Shown: piece after piece, positions 10,278 through 21,132 of the stretch
Layout: each line of letters starts with the position of its first letter
Numbering within the stretch: position 1 is the stretch's first letter
Source of the DNA: Phycisphaerales bacterium
Lineage (GTDB): Bacteria > Planctomycetota > Phycisphaerae > Phycisphaerales > UBA1924
Length of the DNA: 64,000 nt
Assembly (NCBI GenBank): GCA_029260515.1
Contig: JAJDDC010000095.1
Span: 83,579 to 147,578, forward strand
Direction: 5' to 3'
Notes under the pieces: generated by a model
Database searches by the model: none
What the model was told of the DNA's origin: nothing
What the model saw: only the letters and a program-made list of their open reading frames with translations
Program-made: the position numbers and the translations under genes

Positions 10278-11504
10278 TCAGCCGTGCTCCCCTGCCGCGT
10301 CGATGTCCGCGGGCGGCGCGTCGTCTGCCGGGGCGTCGTCGCCATCGCCCGCGGCGTCGTCCGCGCCCCCGCCGGCCGCCTCGGAGATGCTCTTCATGTA
10401 CGCGATGACGTTCTCGATCTCCTCGTCGGTGATCAGGCCCTGGAACGACGTCATCTGGTTGTCGAACCCGGCCCGGATCCTGGCGCCCGGGTTGAGGATG
10501 GACTCGCGGACGTAGTTCTCGTCGCCGATCGCGCTCGTGCCGTCGATGAACTGGCGCTCCGTGCCGAAGTTGTTGAGCCAGGTGGGCCCGATGTTGTTCG
10601 AGCCGTCGTCGGAGTGGCATGTGGCGCACTTGCGCTTGAAGACGTTCTTGCCGTCGATGATCGGGTCGCCAGTGGAGCCCTGGTCCTTGACCCACTGCAA
10701 GTAATCCTCTTGGGGCATCACACGGATAATGGCGGCCATCTCCGAGTGCAGGTCGCCGCAGTACTCGGCGCAGAAGACCCAGTGGTCGCGGTACCGCCCC
10801 TCGGCGTGGTCGTCCTCGGGCCCGAGCGCGGGCGTGCGGAAGCCGTAGCCCGTATAGCGGTTGGGGAACACGTCCATCTTGACGCGGTAGTCGGGGATCC
10901 AGAAGGAGTGGATGACGTCGTTGGAGGACATGCGGAGCTTGATCTCGGTGTCCTCGGGCAGGGCGTGGAGCTTGATGTCGCTGCGTCCGCCGAGGGTGAC
11001 GAGCTGGCCCGACTGCGTGCCGTCGGGGTAGGTAACGCCCCAGTCCCACTTCCAGGCCTTGACGTTCAGCTCCATCGCGTTGCCCGCGGGGACGAGCTTG
11101 TCCATGTACCCCCAGAAGCCCAGGAAGAACATGACGAGCATCGCCGACGAGGGGACGACGGTCCAGAAGACCTCGAGCAGTGTGTTGTGCGCGGTCGAAC
11201 GCGGCGGTGCGACGCCCGGGCGGCGACGGTACTTGATCGTCCAGTAGACCATCAGGAACATCAGGAGCACGAAGAAGAAAGCGCTGAACCAGAAGATCAG
11301 CATGTACATCGCGTCGGTCGCGATGATCGCGTCGGTGTGTCCCTCGTTGCGGAAGAACAGGCCGTGGATGCCGCCCTGGTCCTCGAGGTAGGGGCGGATC
11401 GGCGGGCCCGCGGGGGCGGCCTGCGCGGCGGCGTTTGCGGCCGGCGCTGCGGCGTCGGAGACAATCTGGTCGGCGCCCGCGGGTGGCGTCGGTGGCGTCG
11501 TCAT
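10278..11504 (-). CDS. coxB: Cytochrome c oxidase subunit II with fused cytochrome c domain
   Basis: Subunit II of a caa3-type oxidase, 408 residues. Two N-terminal helices (about 55-78 and 100-120) precede the cupredoxin domain. The CuA site is [12 protein letters not shown] at about 248-259, with both Cys, the Glu carbonyl position, His and Met present, plus an upstream His in [12 protein letters not shown] class I cytochrome c domain follows with CATCH at about residue 296 and a candidate axial Met in NQMTSFQG. The last 40 residues are a low-complexity Ala/Asp/Gly tail. The fused heme domain means electrons can arrive without a separate soluble cytochrome. The start overlaps the SCO gene stop (ATGA). 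Confidence 0.95.
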   Translation of the reverse strand: MTTPPTPPAGADQIVSDAAAPAANAAAQAAPAGPPIRPYLEDQGGIHGLFFRNEGHTDAIIATDAMYMLIFWFSAFFFVLLMFLMVYWTIKYRRRPGVAPPRSTAHNTLLEVFWTVVPSSAMLVMFFLGFWGYMDKLVPAGNAMELNVKAWKWDWGVTYPDGTQSGQLVTLGGRSDIKLHALPEDTEIKLRMSSNDVIHSFWIPDYRVKMDVFPNRYTGYGFRTPALGPEDDHAEGRYRDHWVFCAEYCGDLHSEMAAIIRVMPQEDYLQWVKDQGSTGDPIIDGKNVFKRKCATCHSDDGSNNIGPTWLNNFGTERQFIDGTSAIGDENYVRESILNPGARIRAGFDNQMTSFQGLITDEEIENVIAYMKSISEAAGGGADDAAGDGDDAPADDAPPADIDAAGEHG

Positions 11505-12433
11505 CGCACGGCTCCAGTCACGGTCCCGCTCTGCGCGGTGTAGCCCTCGCTCGCCCGCTCACGCACGATCCTGCGCGGGGCGCGGTCGCCGAACAGGCGG
11601 CGCTTCACACGATCCCCGACGAGCAGTCCGCCGACCAGCATCACCAGCGCGATCACCGTCATCACCCCCCCGAGGCGCATCAGCGCCATCGCGTCGGTCG
11701 AGTACGAACCCGCCTCGGGGTCGTACCGGTAGCAGTAGTGCAGGAACCAGTCGCCTACCGAGCGCGAGATCTTGCCCTCGCTCGCCTCGAGCAGCGCCAG
11801 CTTCAGGTCGCGGTGCGGGTACTCGTAGCCCACCATGTACCGCGAGATCATGCCGTCGGGCGAGAGGACCATGATCCCGACCGGGTGGGCGAACTCGCCC
11901 CCCGCGATCCGCTTGGTCGTGAACCCGACCGCGTCGGAGATGGCCATGATCGACGCCTCGTCGGCGACGCAGAACGACCAGTTCGCTTCGGTCTCGGGCG
12001 CCCGCTTGGCGTACGAGCCCAGGTAGGTCTGCTTTGTCGCCAGCGCCTGGGTGGGCGTCTCGCTCGGGTCGAAGCTGACCACGAGCACGTTGAAGTCGCG
12101 CCCGATGACATAGTCCAGCCCGGCGAACGACTCGGCCATCCGGTCCATCACGACGGTGCACACCAACGGGCACTCGTAGTACACCAGCGCGAGCACGACC
12201 GGGCGCCCGTCGTCGAAAACGTCCGCGATCGGCATGGGCCTGGCGTCGGACCCGGTGAAGACCAGGTTCAGGGGCACGCGCTCGCCGACGCGCTCGAACA
12301 GGTCCGCGCCCTGCGCCTGCTCGGGCAACTCGTCCAGCAGCACCTGGGCCGGGGCGGACGCGCACACGATCGCCGCCGCGCCGATGGCGAGCAGCCTCGT
12401 CAGCACCGGGATGGCGCGGGCCTCACGGGGCAT
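11501..12433 (-). CDS. SCO1/SenC-family copper chaperone
   Basis: Thioredoxin-fold copper chaperone that loads the CuA site of CoxB; 310 residues from ATG 12433. A signal peptide is followed by the SCO domain with the copper-binding Cys pair in YYECPLVCTVVMDRM (CPLVC, the CxxxC motif) at about residues 96-100 and a conserved FDPSETP strand. The usual distal His is probably in the segment after HPVGIMVLSPDG. One hydrophobic segment lies near the C-terminus (GVMTVIALVMLVGGLLVG) with a basic tail, so the protein is membrane-anchored. This gene order next to coxB is typical for oxidase maturation. It overlaps the upstream small gene by 11 bases and coxB by four. Confidence 0.9.
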   Translation of the reverse strand: MPREARAIPVLTRLLAIGAAAIVCASAPAQVLLDELPEQAQGADLFERVGERVPLNLVFTGSDARPMPIADVFDDGRPVVLALVYYECPLVCTVVMDRMAESFAGLDYVIGRDFNVLVVSFDPSETPTQALATKQTYLGSYAKRAPETEANWSFCVADEASIMAISDAVGFTTKRIAGGEFAHPVGIMVLSPDGMISRYMVGYEYPHRDLKLALLEASEGKISRSVGDWFLHYCYRYDPEAGSYSTDAMALMRLGGVMTVIALVMLVGGLLVGDRVKRRLFGDRAPRRIVRERASEGYTAQSGTVTGAVR

Positions 12434-12863
12434 CGACGCGTGCGCCCTCCGTCATCGCCAGGTCGGCGTCCTCGCCAATACCACGGAGGGCGGCGTACTT
12501 GCTCACGACCTGCTGCATGCCCATCTCGATCGGGACGTAGACTGTGCCGGCCTCCGCGTCGGTCCAGCCGTAGCCGGCCAGTCGTTCGAGCGACTCGGCC
12601 CGGTAGCCCTCGTACTCCTCGGACAGGCCCACACCCTCTTGCTTCTGCGCCTTCACCTGCGAGACGTAGGTGTTGAAGTACGCGATCAGGATGAGCACGA
12701 CGGCGGCGACGCCGAGCACCATGCCCACGAAGGTGATCGCCAGCGCCGTCGGCGTGGCGTGCGAGCCGTGCTCGATCTGCGGGGCCCCCTCGTCCGTCGA
12801 GTGCTGGTGCCACTCGTCGGGACGCTCGGCCAGGATCGGGGTCTCGTGGGTGCTGTCGCTCAT
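12423..12863 (-). CDS. Unknown single-helix membrane protein, first gene of the cox operon
   Basis: 146 residues from ATG 12863. The hydrophilic His-containing N-terminus (about 40 residues) leads into one helix (VGMVLGVAAVVLILIAYFNT), then about 75 residues with SQVKAQKQEG and a C-terminal VSKYAALRGIGEDADLAM segment. It is not recognised as a known oxidase subunit. Proteins of this layout at the head of alternative complex III/cox clusters could be assembly factors, but this is inference from position. It overlaps the SCO gene by 11 bases, so it is part of the same transcript, whose promoter should lie in the 166-base gap up to actF. Confidence 0.75.
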   Translation of the reverse strand: MSDSTHETPILAERPDEWHQHSTDEGAPQIEHGSHATPTALAITFVGMVLGVAAVVLILIAYFNTYVSQVKAQKQEGVGLSEEYEGYRAESLERLAGYGWTDAEAGTVYVPIEMGMQQVVSKYAALRGIGEDADLAMTEGARVDAP

Positions 12864-12920
12864 GGCCTGTCGCTCCGCGCCGGGACCGTCTTTCGCGGCC
12901 TCCGGTCATATCCTGCTATC

Positions 12921-12935
12921 TAAGAATCATTCTCG
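12921..12935. promoter_or_regulatory. Fur-box-like palindrome upstream of the cox operon
   Basis: The sequence reads TAAGAATCATTCTCG, matching 13 of 15 positions of the classical Fur-type half-site pair TGAGAATCATTCTCA. The centre AGAAT-C-ATTCT is a perfect palindrome. It lies 58 bases upstream of the first cox gene, where a promoter is expected. Regulator identity is inference. Confidence 0.45.
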
Positions 12936-13029
12936 TCTAACCGGATTTTGTCCATCTCGTTCGTTTTCGGGGCCATCCTGGCCCATAGATTCGGTTCGGC
13001 GTGCAGGCCCCTCGCCCGGGGCGTCTCCT

Positions 13030-14388
13030 CTACACGTAGTTCGCGTGCTTCAGGGCCTCGTGCATGGTCGGGTCCTTGAGCGGGACCAGCGGCCCGCGGG
13101 TCACCTGGCGGACGACGAAGAAGCCCCACAGGCAGATCGGCGAGACGATGCCGGCCGCGTCGAGCCACCACCCGCCCACGCCCGGGTTCGCCTCGGCGTA
13201 GCCGGCCGCGTACACCATCGGGCGCACGATCCAGACCATGTCCGCGATCGTGATCAGGATCATGTACACACCCATCGCGGCCAGGAGCCCGGTCGAGCGC
13301 TTCACCCGACGGAAGAGCAGGATGCAGAAGGGCACGACGAAGTGCCCGAAGCACAGGATCAGGAACAGCGGCATGTACCCGCCGGTTTGCTGTCGGTAGA
13401 CGAACCAGGCCGTCTCCTCCGGGATGTTGGAGTACCAGATCAGGAAGTACTGGCTGAAGGCGATGTAGGTCCAGAAGACGGTGAACGAGAGCATGAGCTT
13501 GCCGAGGTCGTGGAAGTGCTCCTCGGTGACCGCGCCCGTCAGTCGCCCCTTGAGGCGGATGGCCGCCAGGATCACGACGACGACCGAGACGCTCGACAAC
13601 GCGGCCGAGGCGAAGTAGTACACGCCCCACATCGTCGAGAAGAAGCGGAAGTCCATGCTCATCAGGAAGTCGAAGGAAAAGAAGGCCGTCGTGAGCGCGA
13701 ACGCGAGCAGGCCCCAGCCCGACATGAACCTGGCCTTGCGCCCCAGGGCGCGGTCGCCGGTCTCGTCCTGCTTGCGGCTCAGCGCGAGCAGGCGCTGGGA
13801 GATGCCGATCCAGACCAGGCCGTAGACAACGTACCTGGCCACGAAGAGCCCGCCCGAGAGGAAGGGCTGCTTGGCGTCGATTAGGTGGTTCTCGCCGGCG
13901 GGGATCTTGAGCCATTCGAGCAGGACACCGCCCGAGACGAGCTCGATGATGACGACCCCGCCGAGCATCACCCAGCAGACCCACAGGACCGAGGCGACGT
14001 TCTCGAACTGGCGGCGGACGGTGCTCGCCCAGCCCGCGTTGACCGAGTGGAAGGCCATGACGAAGAACATGGAGCCGAGGCTCATCGCTGTCGCGGTGAA
14101 CAGGCCGATCTCGAAGGCGCCCAGAGCATGGCGTGGGTCGTAGACGAACGCGCCGAGGACGGTGAGCACGAAGGCGATGAGGCCGACGAACAGCAGCCCG
14201 GTCGAGAGGGTCGCGCCCGCGTTGTCGGGGAGGGTGATGTTGTCCTTGCGCATCGCCGGGTGGGCCGCGATCCGATCGAGGCGGGCCCGCCAGGCCTTGT
14301 CGGTAAGCACGGGCATCGTCGTCGCGCGCTGCGGGATGGGTGTGCGCGTCGGGTCGTTCGCCGGGGCGTTGGTGGGCGCCTGACTCAT
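13030..14388 (-). CDS. actF: Alternative complex III subunit ActF (quinol-binding membrane subunit)
   Basis: Second NrfD-like integral membrane subunit of alternative complex III, the quinol:cytochrome c (or direct oxidase) oxidoreductase. 452 residues from ATG 14388, which overlaps the actE stop (ATGA); a longer in-frame reading runs inside actE and is discarded. About ten hydrophobic segments are visible, starting with ALSTGLLFVGLIAFVLTVLG-like sequence near residue 60 and including FFSFDFLMSMDFRFFSTMW and FWTYIAFSQYFLIWYSNIPE, the latter two typical of ActF. It closes the act operon. The cox operon follows after 166 bases. Confidence 0.9.
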   Translation of the reverse strand: MSQAPTNAPANDPTRTPIPQRATTMPVLTDKAWRARLDRIAAHPAMRKDNITLPDNAGATLSTGLLFVGLIAFVLTVLGAFVYDPRHALGAFEIGLFTATAMSLGSMFFVMAFHSVNAGWASTVRRQFENVASVLWVCWVMLGGVVIIELVSGGVLLEWLKIPAGENHLIDAKQPFLSGGLFVARYVVYGLVWIGISQRLLALSRKQDETGDRALGRKARFMSGWGLLAFALTTAFFSFDFLMSMDFRFFSTMWGVYYFASAALSSVSVVVVILAAIRLKGRLTGAVTEEHFHDLGKLMLSFTVFWTYIAFSQYFLIWYSNIPEETAWFVYRQQTGGYMPLFLILCFGHFVVPFCILLFRRVKRSTGLLAAMGVYMILITIADMVWIVRPMVYAAGYAEANPGVGGWWLDAAGIVSPICLWGFFVVRQVTRGPLVPLKDPTMHEALKHANYV

Positions 14389-15200
14389 GACTCGCCTCCG
14401 TCCTCGGCTGGCGCCGGCTCGGGCCTCCGCCGGAGCAGCTCGGCCCGGGCCGACTCGGGGATCGCGGGCGAGTCGATCGCCATGCTCTGCGAGGCCTGCA
14501 GCGCCCGGATATAGGCGATGATGGCCCACGTCTCCTCGGGCGTGACGTTGTGCCCGTAGGCGGGCATGCGGTTGGCGCCGGTGATCTCGTTCCAGAGACC
14601 GTTGCGGACGACGTCGTAGATGTACCCGTCCTTCGCGGTCCGCTGCGATCGGTCGGTGTACTTGGGGTCGTGGAAGTTGGCGGGGATCGGGGTCATGCCG
14701 GCCTTGGCAACCATGCCCTGGCCGTCGCCAACGTAGCCGTGGCACGCGACGCAGTTGATGTTGAACTTCTCGCGACCCAGGGCCAGCATCTCGGGCGTGA
14801 CCTCGACGGGCATGACGTCGAGGAAATCGTCGGGCCCACCGCCGGGCTCGCGCCCGCGAAAGAACGCGTCGTCGTCTGCAAGGAACGAGGACCGCTCGGT
14901 CATGTAGCCGGCGGCCCACGCCTCGGCGCCGTAGGTCGCGGGGTCGAAGCTGCGACGCCCGAATGCGATCGTGCCCGCCTCGGGGACGCGCTGTGTGCGG
15001 GACGAGCCGTCCTGGAGCGCGAAGAACTCGGTCTCCGACTGTGGCTTCCACTTGGGCTGCTTGTCCATGTCGGGCAGGATGCGGCGCGGGCGGGCGTCGG
15101 TGCGATCGCCGCGGCAGCCGGACATGGGCGCCGCGATCGCCAGCGCCGCGCCCAGCAGGGCCAGCCCGGTCAGCAGTTGGTTCGTGCGGGGGCGGGCCAT
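14385..15200 (-). CDS. actE: Alternative complex III subunit ActE (monoheme cytochrome c lipoprotein)
   Basis: Heme-carrying electron-exit subunit of alternative complex III, 271 residues from ATG 15200, which shares one base with the actD stop (TGATG). The signal peptide ends at a lipobox-like MSGC, so a lipoprotein anchor is likely. A single CxxCH (NINCVACHGYVGDGQG) lies at about residue 140-155, with a downstream NRMPAYGHNVTPEE segment that supplies the likely axial Met. The last 30 residues are Pro/Glu/Arg-rich. The mono-heme domain, position and coupling to actF fit ActE. Confidence 0.9.
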   Translation of the reverse strand: MARPRTNQLLTGLALLGAALAIAAPMSGCRGDRTDARPRRILPDMDKQPKWKPQSETEFFALQDGSSRTQRVPEAGTIAFGRRSFDPATYGAEAWAAGYMTERSSFLADDDAFFRGREPGGGPDDFLDVMPVEVTPEMLALGREKFNINCVACHGYVGDGQGMVAKAGMTPIPANFHDPKYTDRSQRTAKDGYIYDVVRNGLWNEITGANRMPAYGHNVTPEETWAIIAYIRALQASQSMAIDSPAIPESARAELLRRRPEPAPAEDGGES

Positions 15201-15844
15201 CAGTCCTCGTCCTCCACAAGTTCGACGCGGTCGGCGCCGAGCGAATCGAGCAGCTCGCGGGTTCGCGCCGGGTCGAAGTTCGGGTCGCTCGCCTCGATGC
15301 ACACGAAGAAGCGATCGTCGCTGACCTGCAGGAATCGCTCCTTGGAGAACAGCGGGTGGTGGAACCGGGGCAGTCCGTTGAGCGCGAGCATGCCGAGAAG
15401 GCAGGTGAACGCCGTGATCAGCACGCCCAGCTCGAACGTGATCGGGGCGAACGGCTCCCAGGCCGCGTACGGCTTGCCCTGCACCACCAGCTCGTAGTCC
15501 AGGTTCATCCAGAACTGCATCGCAAGGGCGCCGCCCACACCCGTCGCGGCGCCGCCGAAGGCGAGCAGGGGCAGGATCGTCCGCTTGATGCCCATCGCCT
15601 GCTCGATGCCATGGATCGGGAACGGTGTGAGCACGTCCCACCTGGTGTACCCCGCGTCGCGGACCTTCTCGGCGGCGTGGTAGACGGCGGGCGTCTTGGA
15701 GAACTCGGCGCTGACGCCGTACACACGCTTGCCCTCGCGCGTCACGTACCTCGGACGCGGGCGCGGGACGAATGGGAAGTACTCGCTCGCCAGCGCCATG
15801 ATCTCGTCGCGGCTGGGCGGCTTGGGGATCGGGAGCTTGGGCAT
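15200..15844 (-). CDS. actD: Alternative complex III subunit ActD (DUF3341)
   Basis: Membrane subunit of alternative complex III, 214 residues. An N-terminal cytoplasmic domain (YGVSAEFSKTPAVYHAAEKV, then YTRWDVLTPFPIHGIEQAMG) precedes two helices (LPLLAFGGAATGVGGALAMQ and FELGVLITAFTCLLGMLAL) and a C-terminal soluble part with RFFVCIEASDPNFD. The TPFPIHG and PITFELGVL motifs are the signature of this family. Both ends are joined to neighbours by TGATG overlaps. Confidence 0.9.
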   Translation of the reverse strand: MPKLPIPKPPSRDEIMALASEYFPFVPRPRPRYVTREGKRVYGVSAEFSKTPAVYHAAEKVRDAGYTRWDVLTPFPIHGIEQAMGIKRTILPLLAFGGAATGVGGALAMQFWMNLDYELVVQGKPYAAWEPFAPITFELGVLITAFTCLLGMLALNGLPRFHHPLFSKERFLQVSDDRFFVCIEASDPNFDPARTRELLDSLGADRVELVEDED

Positions 15845-17457
15845 CAGTGACCCCCCCCGTGCGCGGATTCCGCGATCGGATCGTGCTCGTCGTCGTGCCC
15901 GTGCGGGTCGGCGTCGGGCATGACGGCCTTGAGCTCTGCCATCGCGAACATCGGCAGGAACTTGATGAACAGCAGGAACAGCGTCAGGAAGATGCCGCAC
16001 GAGCCGACGAACGTGAAGATGTCCACCCACGTGGGGTAGAACATGTGCCACTCGCCGGGCAGGAACGCCCGGTGCAGGCTCGTCACGATGATGACGAACC
16101 GCTCGAACCACATGCCGATGGTCACGAAGATCGCGACCACCCACACCGCCCAGGGGTTCTGACGCACCTTGCGGAACCAGAAGACCTGCGGCGAGAGGAC
16201 GTTGCACGAGATCATCGTCCAGTACGCCCACCAGTATGGAGCGACCCGCGGGTTCACCCGGTTGTTGGCGAACGCCTCGAACTCGAACTTGTTGGCCCCG
16301 TACCAGGCGATGAAGAACTCCATCGAGTACGCGAAACCGACCATCATGCCCGTCACGAGCAGGATCTTGGCCATGTTCTCGATGTGACGCAGGGTCAGCA
16401 GATCCTTGAAGTTCGGGAGCAGCGCCCGCAGCGGGATCAGCAGGAACAGCACCATCGCGAAGCCGCCGAAGATGGCGCCCGCGACAAAGTACGGCGGGAA
16501 GATCGTCGTGTGCCAGCCGGGCAGAACCGATGTCGCGAAGTCGAACGACACGATCGAGTGCACCGACAGCACGAGCGGTGTCGAGATGCCCGCGAGGATC
16601 AGGTACGCGACCTCGTAGCGGTGCCAGTGGCGGCTCGAGAACCGCCAGCCGACGCTGAGCAGGCCGTAGATAAACGCGCGGAGCGTGTCGGGCCTGGGCA
16701 TCGGCGGCGTGAGTGTCCGCCCGCCGGGCAGCGCGAGGGTGAACCGGCGCGACACGCCCAGTCGCAGGCGCCGATCCGCGCGGTCGCGGAGCGTCGCCAG
16801 GTCCGGGATCATGCCCATGTACCAGAACAGGAGCGAGACGGTCGCGTACGTCGAGACGGCGAAGACGTCCCAGAGCAGGGGCGAGCGGAAGTTGGGCCAG
16901 ATGGTGTTGGAGTTGGGGATCGGGAAGAGCATCCAGGCCATCCAGACGCGTCCGACGTGGATGCCGGGGAAGATGCCGGCGCAGATGACGGCGAAGATCG
17001 TCATCGCCTCGGCCGACCGGTTCACCGCCGTCCGCCACTTCTGCTTGAACAGGCACAGGATCGCGGAGATCAGCGTGCCGGCGTGGCCGATACCGATCCA
17101 GAACACGAAGTTGGTGATGTCCCAGGCCCAGTCCACCTGGTTGTTGAGGCCCCAGACGCCGACGCCCGTGATGATGAGGTAGAGGATCATCCCCGTGCCG
17201 ATGGCGGCGAGCGTGGAGGTGATCGTGATCGCGATGAACCACCACTTGGGGGGCGGGTCCTCGACGTAGCCCGAGACGATCTGCGTGACCTCGCCGATGG
17301 TGCGGTCCGACAGGACCAGGGGTGGTCGGACGGCGGGGTCCTCGACGAGCGAGCCGTCGCCCAGGGCCTCGATCTCGACGTCGCGCCCGAGGGCGGCGTC
17401 GTCGCGGAGGCCCGCGAGGCGCTCGGCCGTCACCTTGTCGGGGTGGATCGAGCTCAT
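15844..17457 (-). CDS. actC: Alternative complex III subunit ActC (NrfD-like quinol-binding subunit)
   Basis: Polytopic polysulfide-reductase NrfD-family subunit that binds quinol; 537 residues from ATG 17457. A soluble N-terminus of about 75 residues is followed by about ten membrane segments. Recognisable stretches are [20 protein letters not shown] (first helix pair), [20 protein letters not shown] and [19 protein letters not shown], all common in ActC. The end is His/Asp-rich. It overlaps actB by four bases at its start and actD by one base at its end. ActC and ActF are paralogous and together form the membrane core. Confidence 0.93.
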   Translation of the reverse strand: MSSIHPDKVTAERLAGLRDDAALGRDVEIEALGDGSLVEDPAVRPPLVLSDRTIGEVTQIVSGYVEDPPPKWWFIAITITSTLAAIGTGMILYLIITGVGVWGLNNQVDWAWDITNFVFWIGIGHAGTLISAILCLFKQKWRTAVNRSAEAMTIFAVICAGIFPGIHVGRVWMAWMLFPIPNSNTIWPNFRSPLLWDVFAVSTYATVSLLFWYMGMIPDLATLRDRADRRLRLGVSRRFTLALPGGRTLTPPMPRPDTLRAFIYGLLSVGWRFSSRHWHRYEVAYLILAGISTPLVLSVHSIVSFDFATSVLPGWHTTIFPPYFVAGAIFGGFAMVLFLLIPLRALLPNFKDLLTLRHIENMAKILLVTGMMVGFAYSMEFFIAWYGANKFEFEAFANNRVNPRVAPYWWAYWTMISCNVLSPQVFWFRKVRQNPWAVWVVAIFVTIGMWFERFVIIVTSLHRAFLPGEWHMFYPTWVDIFTFVGSCGIFLTLFLLFIKFLPMFAMAELKAVMPDADPHGHDDEHDPIAESAHGGGH

Positions 17458-20400
17458 GCGGTCACTCCGGTCGCGGCGCCGAGCACGCGGAGGCTGAGGG
17501 CATAGCCCTCGTCACGCAGCGTGCGGGCCTTGTCGTAGAAGAAGCCGTGTGTTTCGCTGTGCTCGCCCCCGCCGTCGTCTTCGCCGTGGCTATCCCCGCC
17601 GCTGTGGTCCTCGCCGTGCCCGCCGCCGTGGGCGAACGGGTCGTGGGCGATGCGGTGCTCGTGGTCCTCGGGCCGCAGGTGCAGGAGCAGCGCCTCGTTG
17701 GGGTTGTTGATCCGCATCAGATGTGTCGTGCGCGGGCGCGTGTCGAGGTAACCCAGCAGCATGTACGACCGCTGGTTGTCGCGCCAGGCCGACACCTTGC
17801 TCTTGGGGTCGAGGATGTCGCCGAAGACGATCGACTCGGTCGGGCAGGCCTGCTGGCACGCGACCTGGAAGAACCCGTCGGGGATGGGGGCCTCGTAGTT
17901 CGGATCGTCCTTGGTCGTGTTCTGGGCGCGGTCCCAGATGCCGCGGACCTTGACTTCCTGGCGGGCCTCGTTGACGCGCTGGATGCAGTAGGTGCACTTC
18001 TCCATCACACCACGCGAGCGGACGGTCACGTCCGGGTTGAGCTGCATCCGCTGGATCTCTTCGAGCTTCTCGCGCAGACGCGGCGGGATGAGGTTCTTGT
18101 TGAGGTCCTTCTGCTGGACCGCGCCGTCGCCCAGCAGCTCCTCGCCGTAGAACCGCCCGTTGTACTTGTTCCAGCCCCACTCGAAAAAGTTGAAGCGACG
18201 CACCTTGTACGGGCAGTTGTTGGCGCAGTACCGGGTGCCGATGCACCGGTTGTAGGCCATGTCGTTCGTCCCCTCGTCGCCGTGGGTCGTCGCGTTGACC
18301 GGGCAGACGGTCTCGCACGGCGCGTTCTCGCAGTGCACGCACGCGACGGGCTGCATCTGCATGCCCGAGGGGTCGTTGAGGTCCTCGCCCGAGAAGTAGC
18401 GGTCCACGCGGATCCAGTGCAGCTCGCGGCCCTTTGCCGTCTCGCGCTTGCCGACGATGGGGATGCTGTTCTCGCTCTGGCAGGCGATCGTGCACACGCC
18501 GCACCCGGTGCAGGTGGACATGTCGATCGTCATCCCCCACTGCGGGCCCTGGGCGTACGTCGAGCCGGGCGCCGCGTCGGTCCGCGACTGGTTCTGCGGG
18601 TTCTCGTAGATCGAGATGTTCGGGGGCGTGTGGCTCAGCTCGCCCAGCTGCTCGGCCAGGTGGATCGTGCTCACGCCGTGCTCGGCGCCGTAGATCTCGT
18701 CGGGGATCTGCTTGGGCGGCGCGTCGCCGTGCTCGTCCCACCATTTCTTGTCGAGCGAGCGGAGCACGGTGTCCCGCCCCGCCATGGTCCAATGGTTCTG
18801 TGTGCTGGCGATCGTGTACGTCGAGCCCGCGGCCCGGGCCGTCGCGCGTCGCCCGCCCGCGAGGCCGCTCGAACGCAGTGCGTAGGTGTTGAACCCGACC
18901 TGGTCGCCCACGTGCCCCGCGAAGCTGCGCCCGTAGCCCACGCGGAGCGCGACGACGTTGTCGGGCATGCCCGGCATGATCCAGACCGGCATCTCCAGCT
19001 CGCGCCCGTCGCAGGCGATCGTCGCCATCAACGCCTTGGGCATCTGCTGCTTGGTGTACGGGTTGTACTCGTCCTGCCACGTGTGCTCCGGCAGCAGGTC
19101 CATCGCCTTGGCGGTCGCCGGGCTCATGTACGCGGGGTTGTCCCACACGACCTTGGACGCCGGGTCGGGCAGTTCCTGGAGCCAGCCGCAGTTGGCCCAG
19201 CGCCCGTCGCCGACCATTCCTGGCGTGAACACGACCTCGAGCGATTCCAGCGTGGGCGCCGCACGCAGCGTCAACGCGCGGGCGGCCGCGGCGACCGTTC
19301 CCATGTTCACCGCCGCCCCGCCCTTCTGGCGGTCCGAGCCGGCCAGCAGCCCGTCGTGCAACGCCCGTTTCCAGGCCTTGTCGAACCCGGGCGTGTCGGC
19401 GGCCATGCCCAGGCGCGCCGCCCAAGTCTCGCGGACCAGCGTGTACCCCTCGGCGTTCTCGACGCCGGCGAGCAAGGCGAGCAGTTCGATCTCGCTCATC
19501 GCCGGGGCGTACAGCGGGGCGATCATGGGCTGGATCGGGCTCAGCGTGCCGTCGTACGCCTCGGCGTCGCCCCACGACTCAAGAAAGTGCGCGCCGTTGA
19601 GCGCCCACGCCGACTCGTGCGCCGTCTCACTCGCCTGGACCGACCACGTGATCGTGTTCGGGATCGCGCCGAACTGGGCGGCGAAGTCCAGGTCCGCGGG
19701 CGCGTCGTAGATCGGGTTGGTGTCCACGCACACAAGCGTGTCAATCTCGCCCGCGCGCATCCGGTCGCACAGTGCCGCGATGCCCGCGGCCGAGTCGCCC
19801 GCCTCGTCGTCACTCATGGGCGAGACGAGCACGTGACGCCCGAGGGCGCCGATCGCGTCGTTGATCGCGTGGCACAACGCGTGCACCGCCGCGGGCTGAC
19901 CCGGGCCCGCGATCACCACACCGCCCGGCCCATCGCGCAGGTCAGCGGCGATCTGCTCGACGACGACCGGGTCGATGCCAGCGCCGTCCGGGATCTGTAC
20001 ACCCGCGAGGCCAGCGCCCCGAGAACCCAGCACCTCGCGGGCGAGGGCGACGGCGAACGCCGTGATCTGCGAGGGCGCCATCCGCAGTCGGTGGTCGGCG
20101 GCCGAGCCCGTCCCGGTCGGGCACGCCTCGAGCACGTACAGGCGGCTCATCTCGTCGCCCGCGTGGCGCACGCGCCGTGTCGAGGCGAACTGGCGCGCCG
20201 CGGCCAGCGAGGCAGGGCCCGAGCACAAGAAGTCAGAATCAAGGCTGAGGATGCACCGCGCGCCCTCGAGCTCGTGGTGGACGCGCATCGCGCCGCCGAA
20301 CGCGCTGCGGGCGCCCTCGGCCGCGCCAGGCTCGTCGGCCGGGCTGTACGCGTGCCACGCGGCCTGCGGCCACCGCCGCATGACGCGGGCCTTCATCGCG

Positions 20401-21059
20401 TCGCGCGTCGGGCTCGATTTTTTATCAACCAAGAACGCGAGGCCGCGACCCTGCGTCGCATCGAACTGGGCGAAGTGCTCCGCGGACCAGCCCTTGAAGT
20501 CGTCCCACGTGGCGGCCAAACGCCCGCGCGCCGGGTTGTGGTACACGGGCGACTTGAGACGGTCGGGGTCGTAGAGCGTCAGCACGCTCGCCTGCGACCA
20601 TGGGCTCGTCTTGCCCTGGTTGATCGGGTGCAGCGGGTTGCCCTCGACCTTTGTCGGGCGCCCGCCGTGTGTCTCGATGAGCAGGCCCTCGGCGCCGCCC
20701 CCAGGCAGGGGCATCGATGTCGCGTAGTACAACGCCTGGCCCGGGATGATCTGCTCGGGCACGTCGGCCGAGTACGTCATGATGTGCCGCTCGGGGCGTC
20801 GGCAGCCGGGAAGCGTCGCCGCCCCAGCCAGCGCGAGCCCCGCGCCCATGAGCTTCATGAAGTCGCGGCGCGACTCGGCGTGCAGCTCCGACGCGCCCTT
20901 GGGGAACTCGCGCTCGAGGAACTCGCGGAACTCGGGCGTGTCGCCGAACTCCTCGAGCGAACGCCACGTGCGGTCGGAGCCGCGGCCCTGTGGGCGCGGG
21001 TCGTCCACCGCCGCTGGCTTCTTCCCCTTCGTTGATGGGCACTGCTCGAGCTTGCTCAT
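17454..21059 (-). CDS. actB: Alternative complex III subunit ActB (molybdopterin-oxidoreductase-like/Fe-S fusion)
   Basis: Large peripheral subunit, 1201 residues from ATG 21059. The N-terminus carries a twin-arginine-like [18 protein letters not shown] at about 60-78. Residues of about 90-720 form a molybdopterin-oxidoreductase-like domain that in ActB lacks the cofactor. A ferredoxin-like domain starts at about 820 with [37 protein letters not shown] and CTYC...CQQACP, enough Cys for three [4Fe-4S] and one [3Fe-4S] cluster. The tail is His/Asp-rich. The fusion of both domains in one chain is the normal ActB form. Confidence 0.94.
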   Translation of the reverse strand: MSKLEQCPSTKGKKPAAVDDPRPQGRGSDRTWRSLEEFGDTPEFREFLEREFPKGASELHAESRRDFMKLMGAGLALAGAATLPGCRRPERHIMTYSADVPEQIIPGQALYYATSMPLPGGGAEGLLIETHGGRPTKVEGNPLHPINQGKTSPWSQASVLTLYDPDRLKSPVYHNPARGRLAATWDDFKGWSAEHFAQFDATQGRGLAFLVDKKSSPTRDAMKARVMRRWPQAAWHAYSPADEPGAAEGARSAFGGAMRVHHELEGARCILSLDSDFLCSGPASLAAARQFASTRRVRHAGDEMSRLYVLEACPTGTGSAADHRLRMAPSQITAFAVALAREVLGSRGAGLAGVQIPDGAGIDPVVVEQIAADLRDGPGGVVIAGPGQPAAVHALCHAINDAIGALGRHVLVSPMSDDEAGDSAAGIAALCDRMRAGEIDTLVCVDTNPIYDAPADLDFAAQFGAIPNTITWSVQASETAHESAWALNGAHFLESWGDAEAYDGTLSPIQPMIAPLYAPAMSEIELLALLAGVENAEGYTLVRETWAARLGMAADTPGFDKAWKRALHDGLLAGSDRQKGGAAVNMGTVAAAARALTLRAAPTLESLEVVFTPGMVGDGRWANCGWLQELPDPASKVVWDNPAYMSPATAKAMDLLPEHTWQDEYNPYTKQQMPKALMATIACDGRELEMPVWIMPGMPDNVVALRVGYGRSFAGHVGDQVGFNTYALRSSGLAGGRRATARAAGSTYTIASTQNHWTMAGRDTVLRSLDKKWWDEHGDAPPKQIPDEIYGAEHGVSTIHLAEQLGELSHTPPNISIYENPQNQSRTDAAPGSTYAQGPQWGMTIDMSTCTGCGVCTIACQSENSIPIVGKRETAKGRELHWIRVDRYFSGEDLNDPSGMQMQPVACVHCENAPCETVCPVNATTHGDEGTNDMAYNRCIGTRYCANNCPYKVRRFNFFEWGWNKYNGRFYGEELLGDGAVQQKDLNKNLIPPRLREKLEEIQRMQLNPDVTVRSRGVMEKCTYCIQRVNEARQEVKVRGIWDRAQNTTKDDPNYEAPIPDGFFQVACQQACPTESIVFGDILDPKSKVSAWRDNQRSYMLLGYLDTRPRTTHLMRINNPNEALLLHLRPEDHEHRIAHDPFAHGGGHGEDHSGGDSHGEDDGGGEHSETHGFFYDKARTLRDEGYALSLRVLGAATGVTA

Positions 21060-21132
21060 CTTCGCCCTTGCTCCGACGCCCGGCACGGGCGTGCGTCTCC
21101 GAAACCCCACACGGACTCACCCAAACACAATC

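Noticed and set aside
14389..15219. N-terminal extension of the actF frame into actE
   Set aside because: The ActF family start is at 14388 with an ATGA overlap; upstream residues are an out-of-frame reading of actE.
15847..17505. Long plus-strand frame opposite actC
   Set aside because: Mirror of the codon structure of actC; its residues are mostly charged with no signal, helix or family motif.
17322..21035. 1237-codon plus-strand frame opposite actB
   Set aside because: The length comes from the GC-rich antisense of a long gene; actB on the minus strand has all expected Fe-S motifs.
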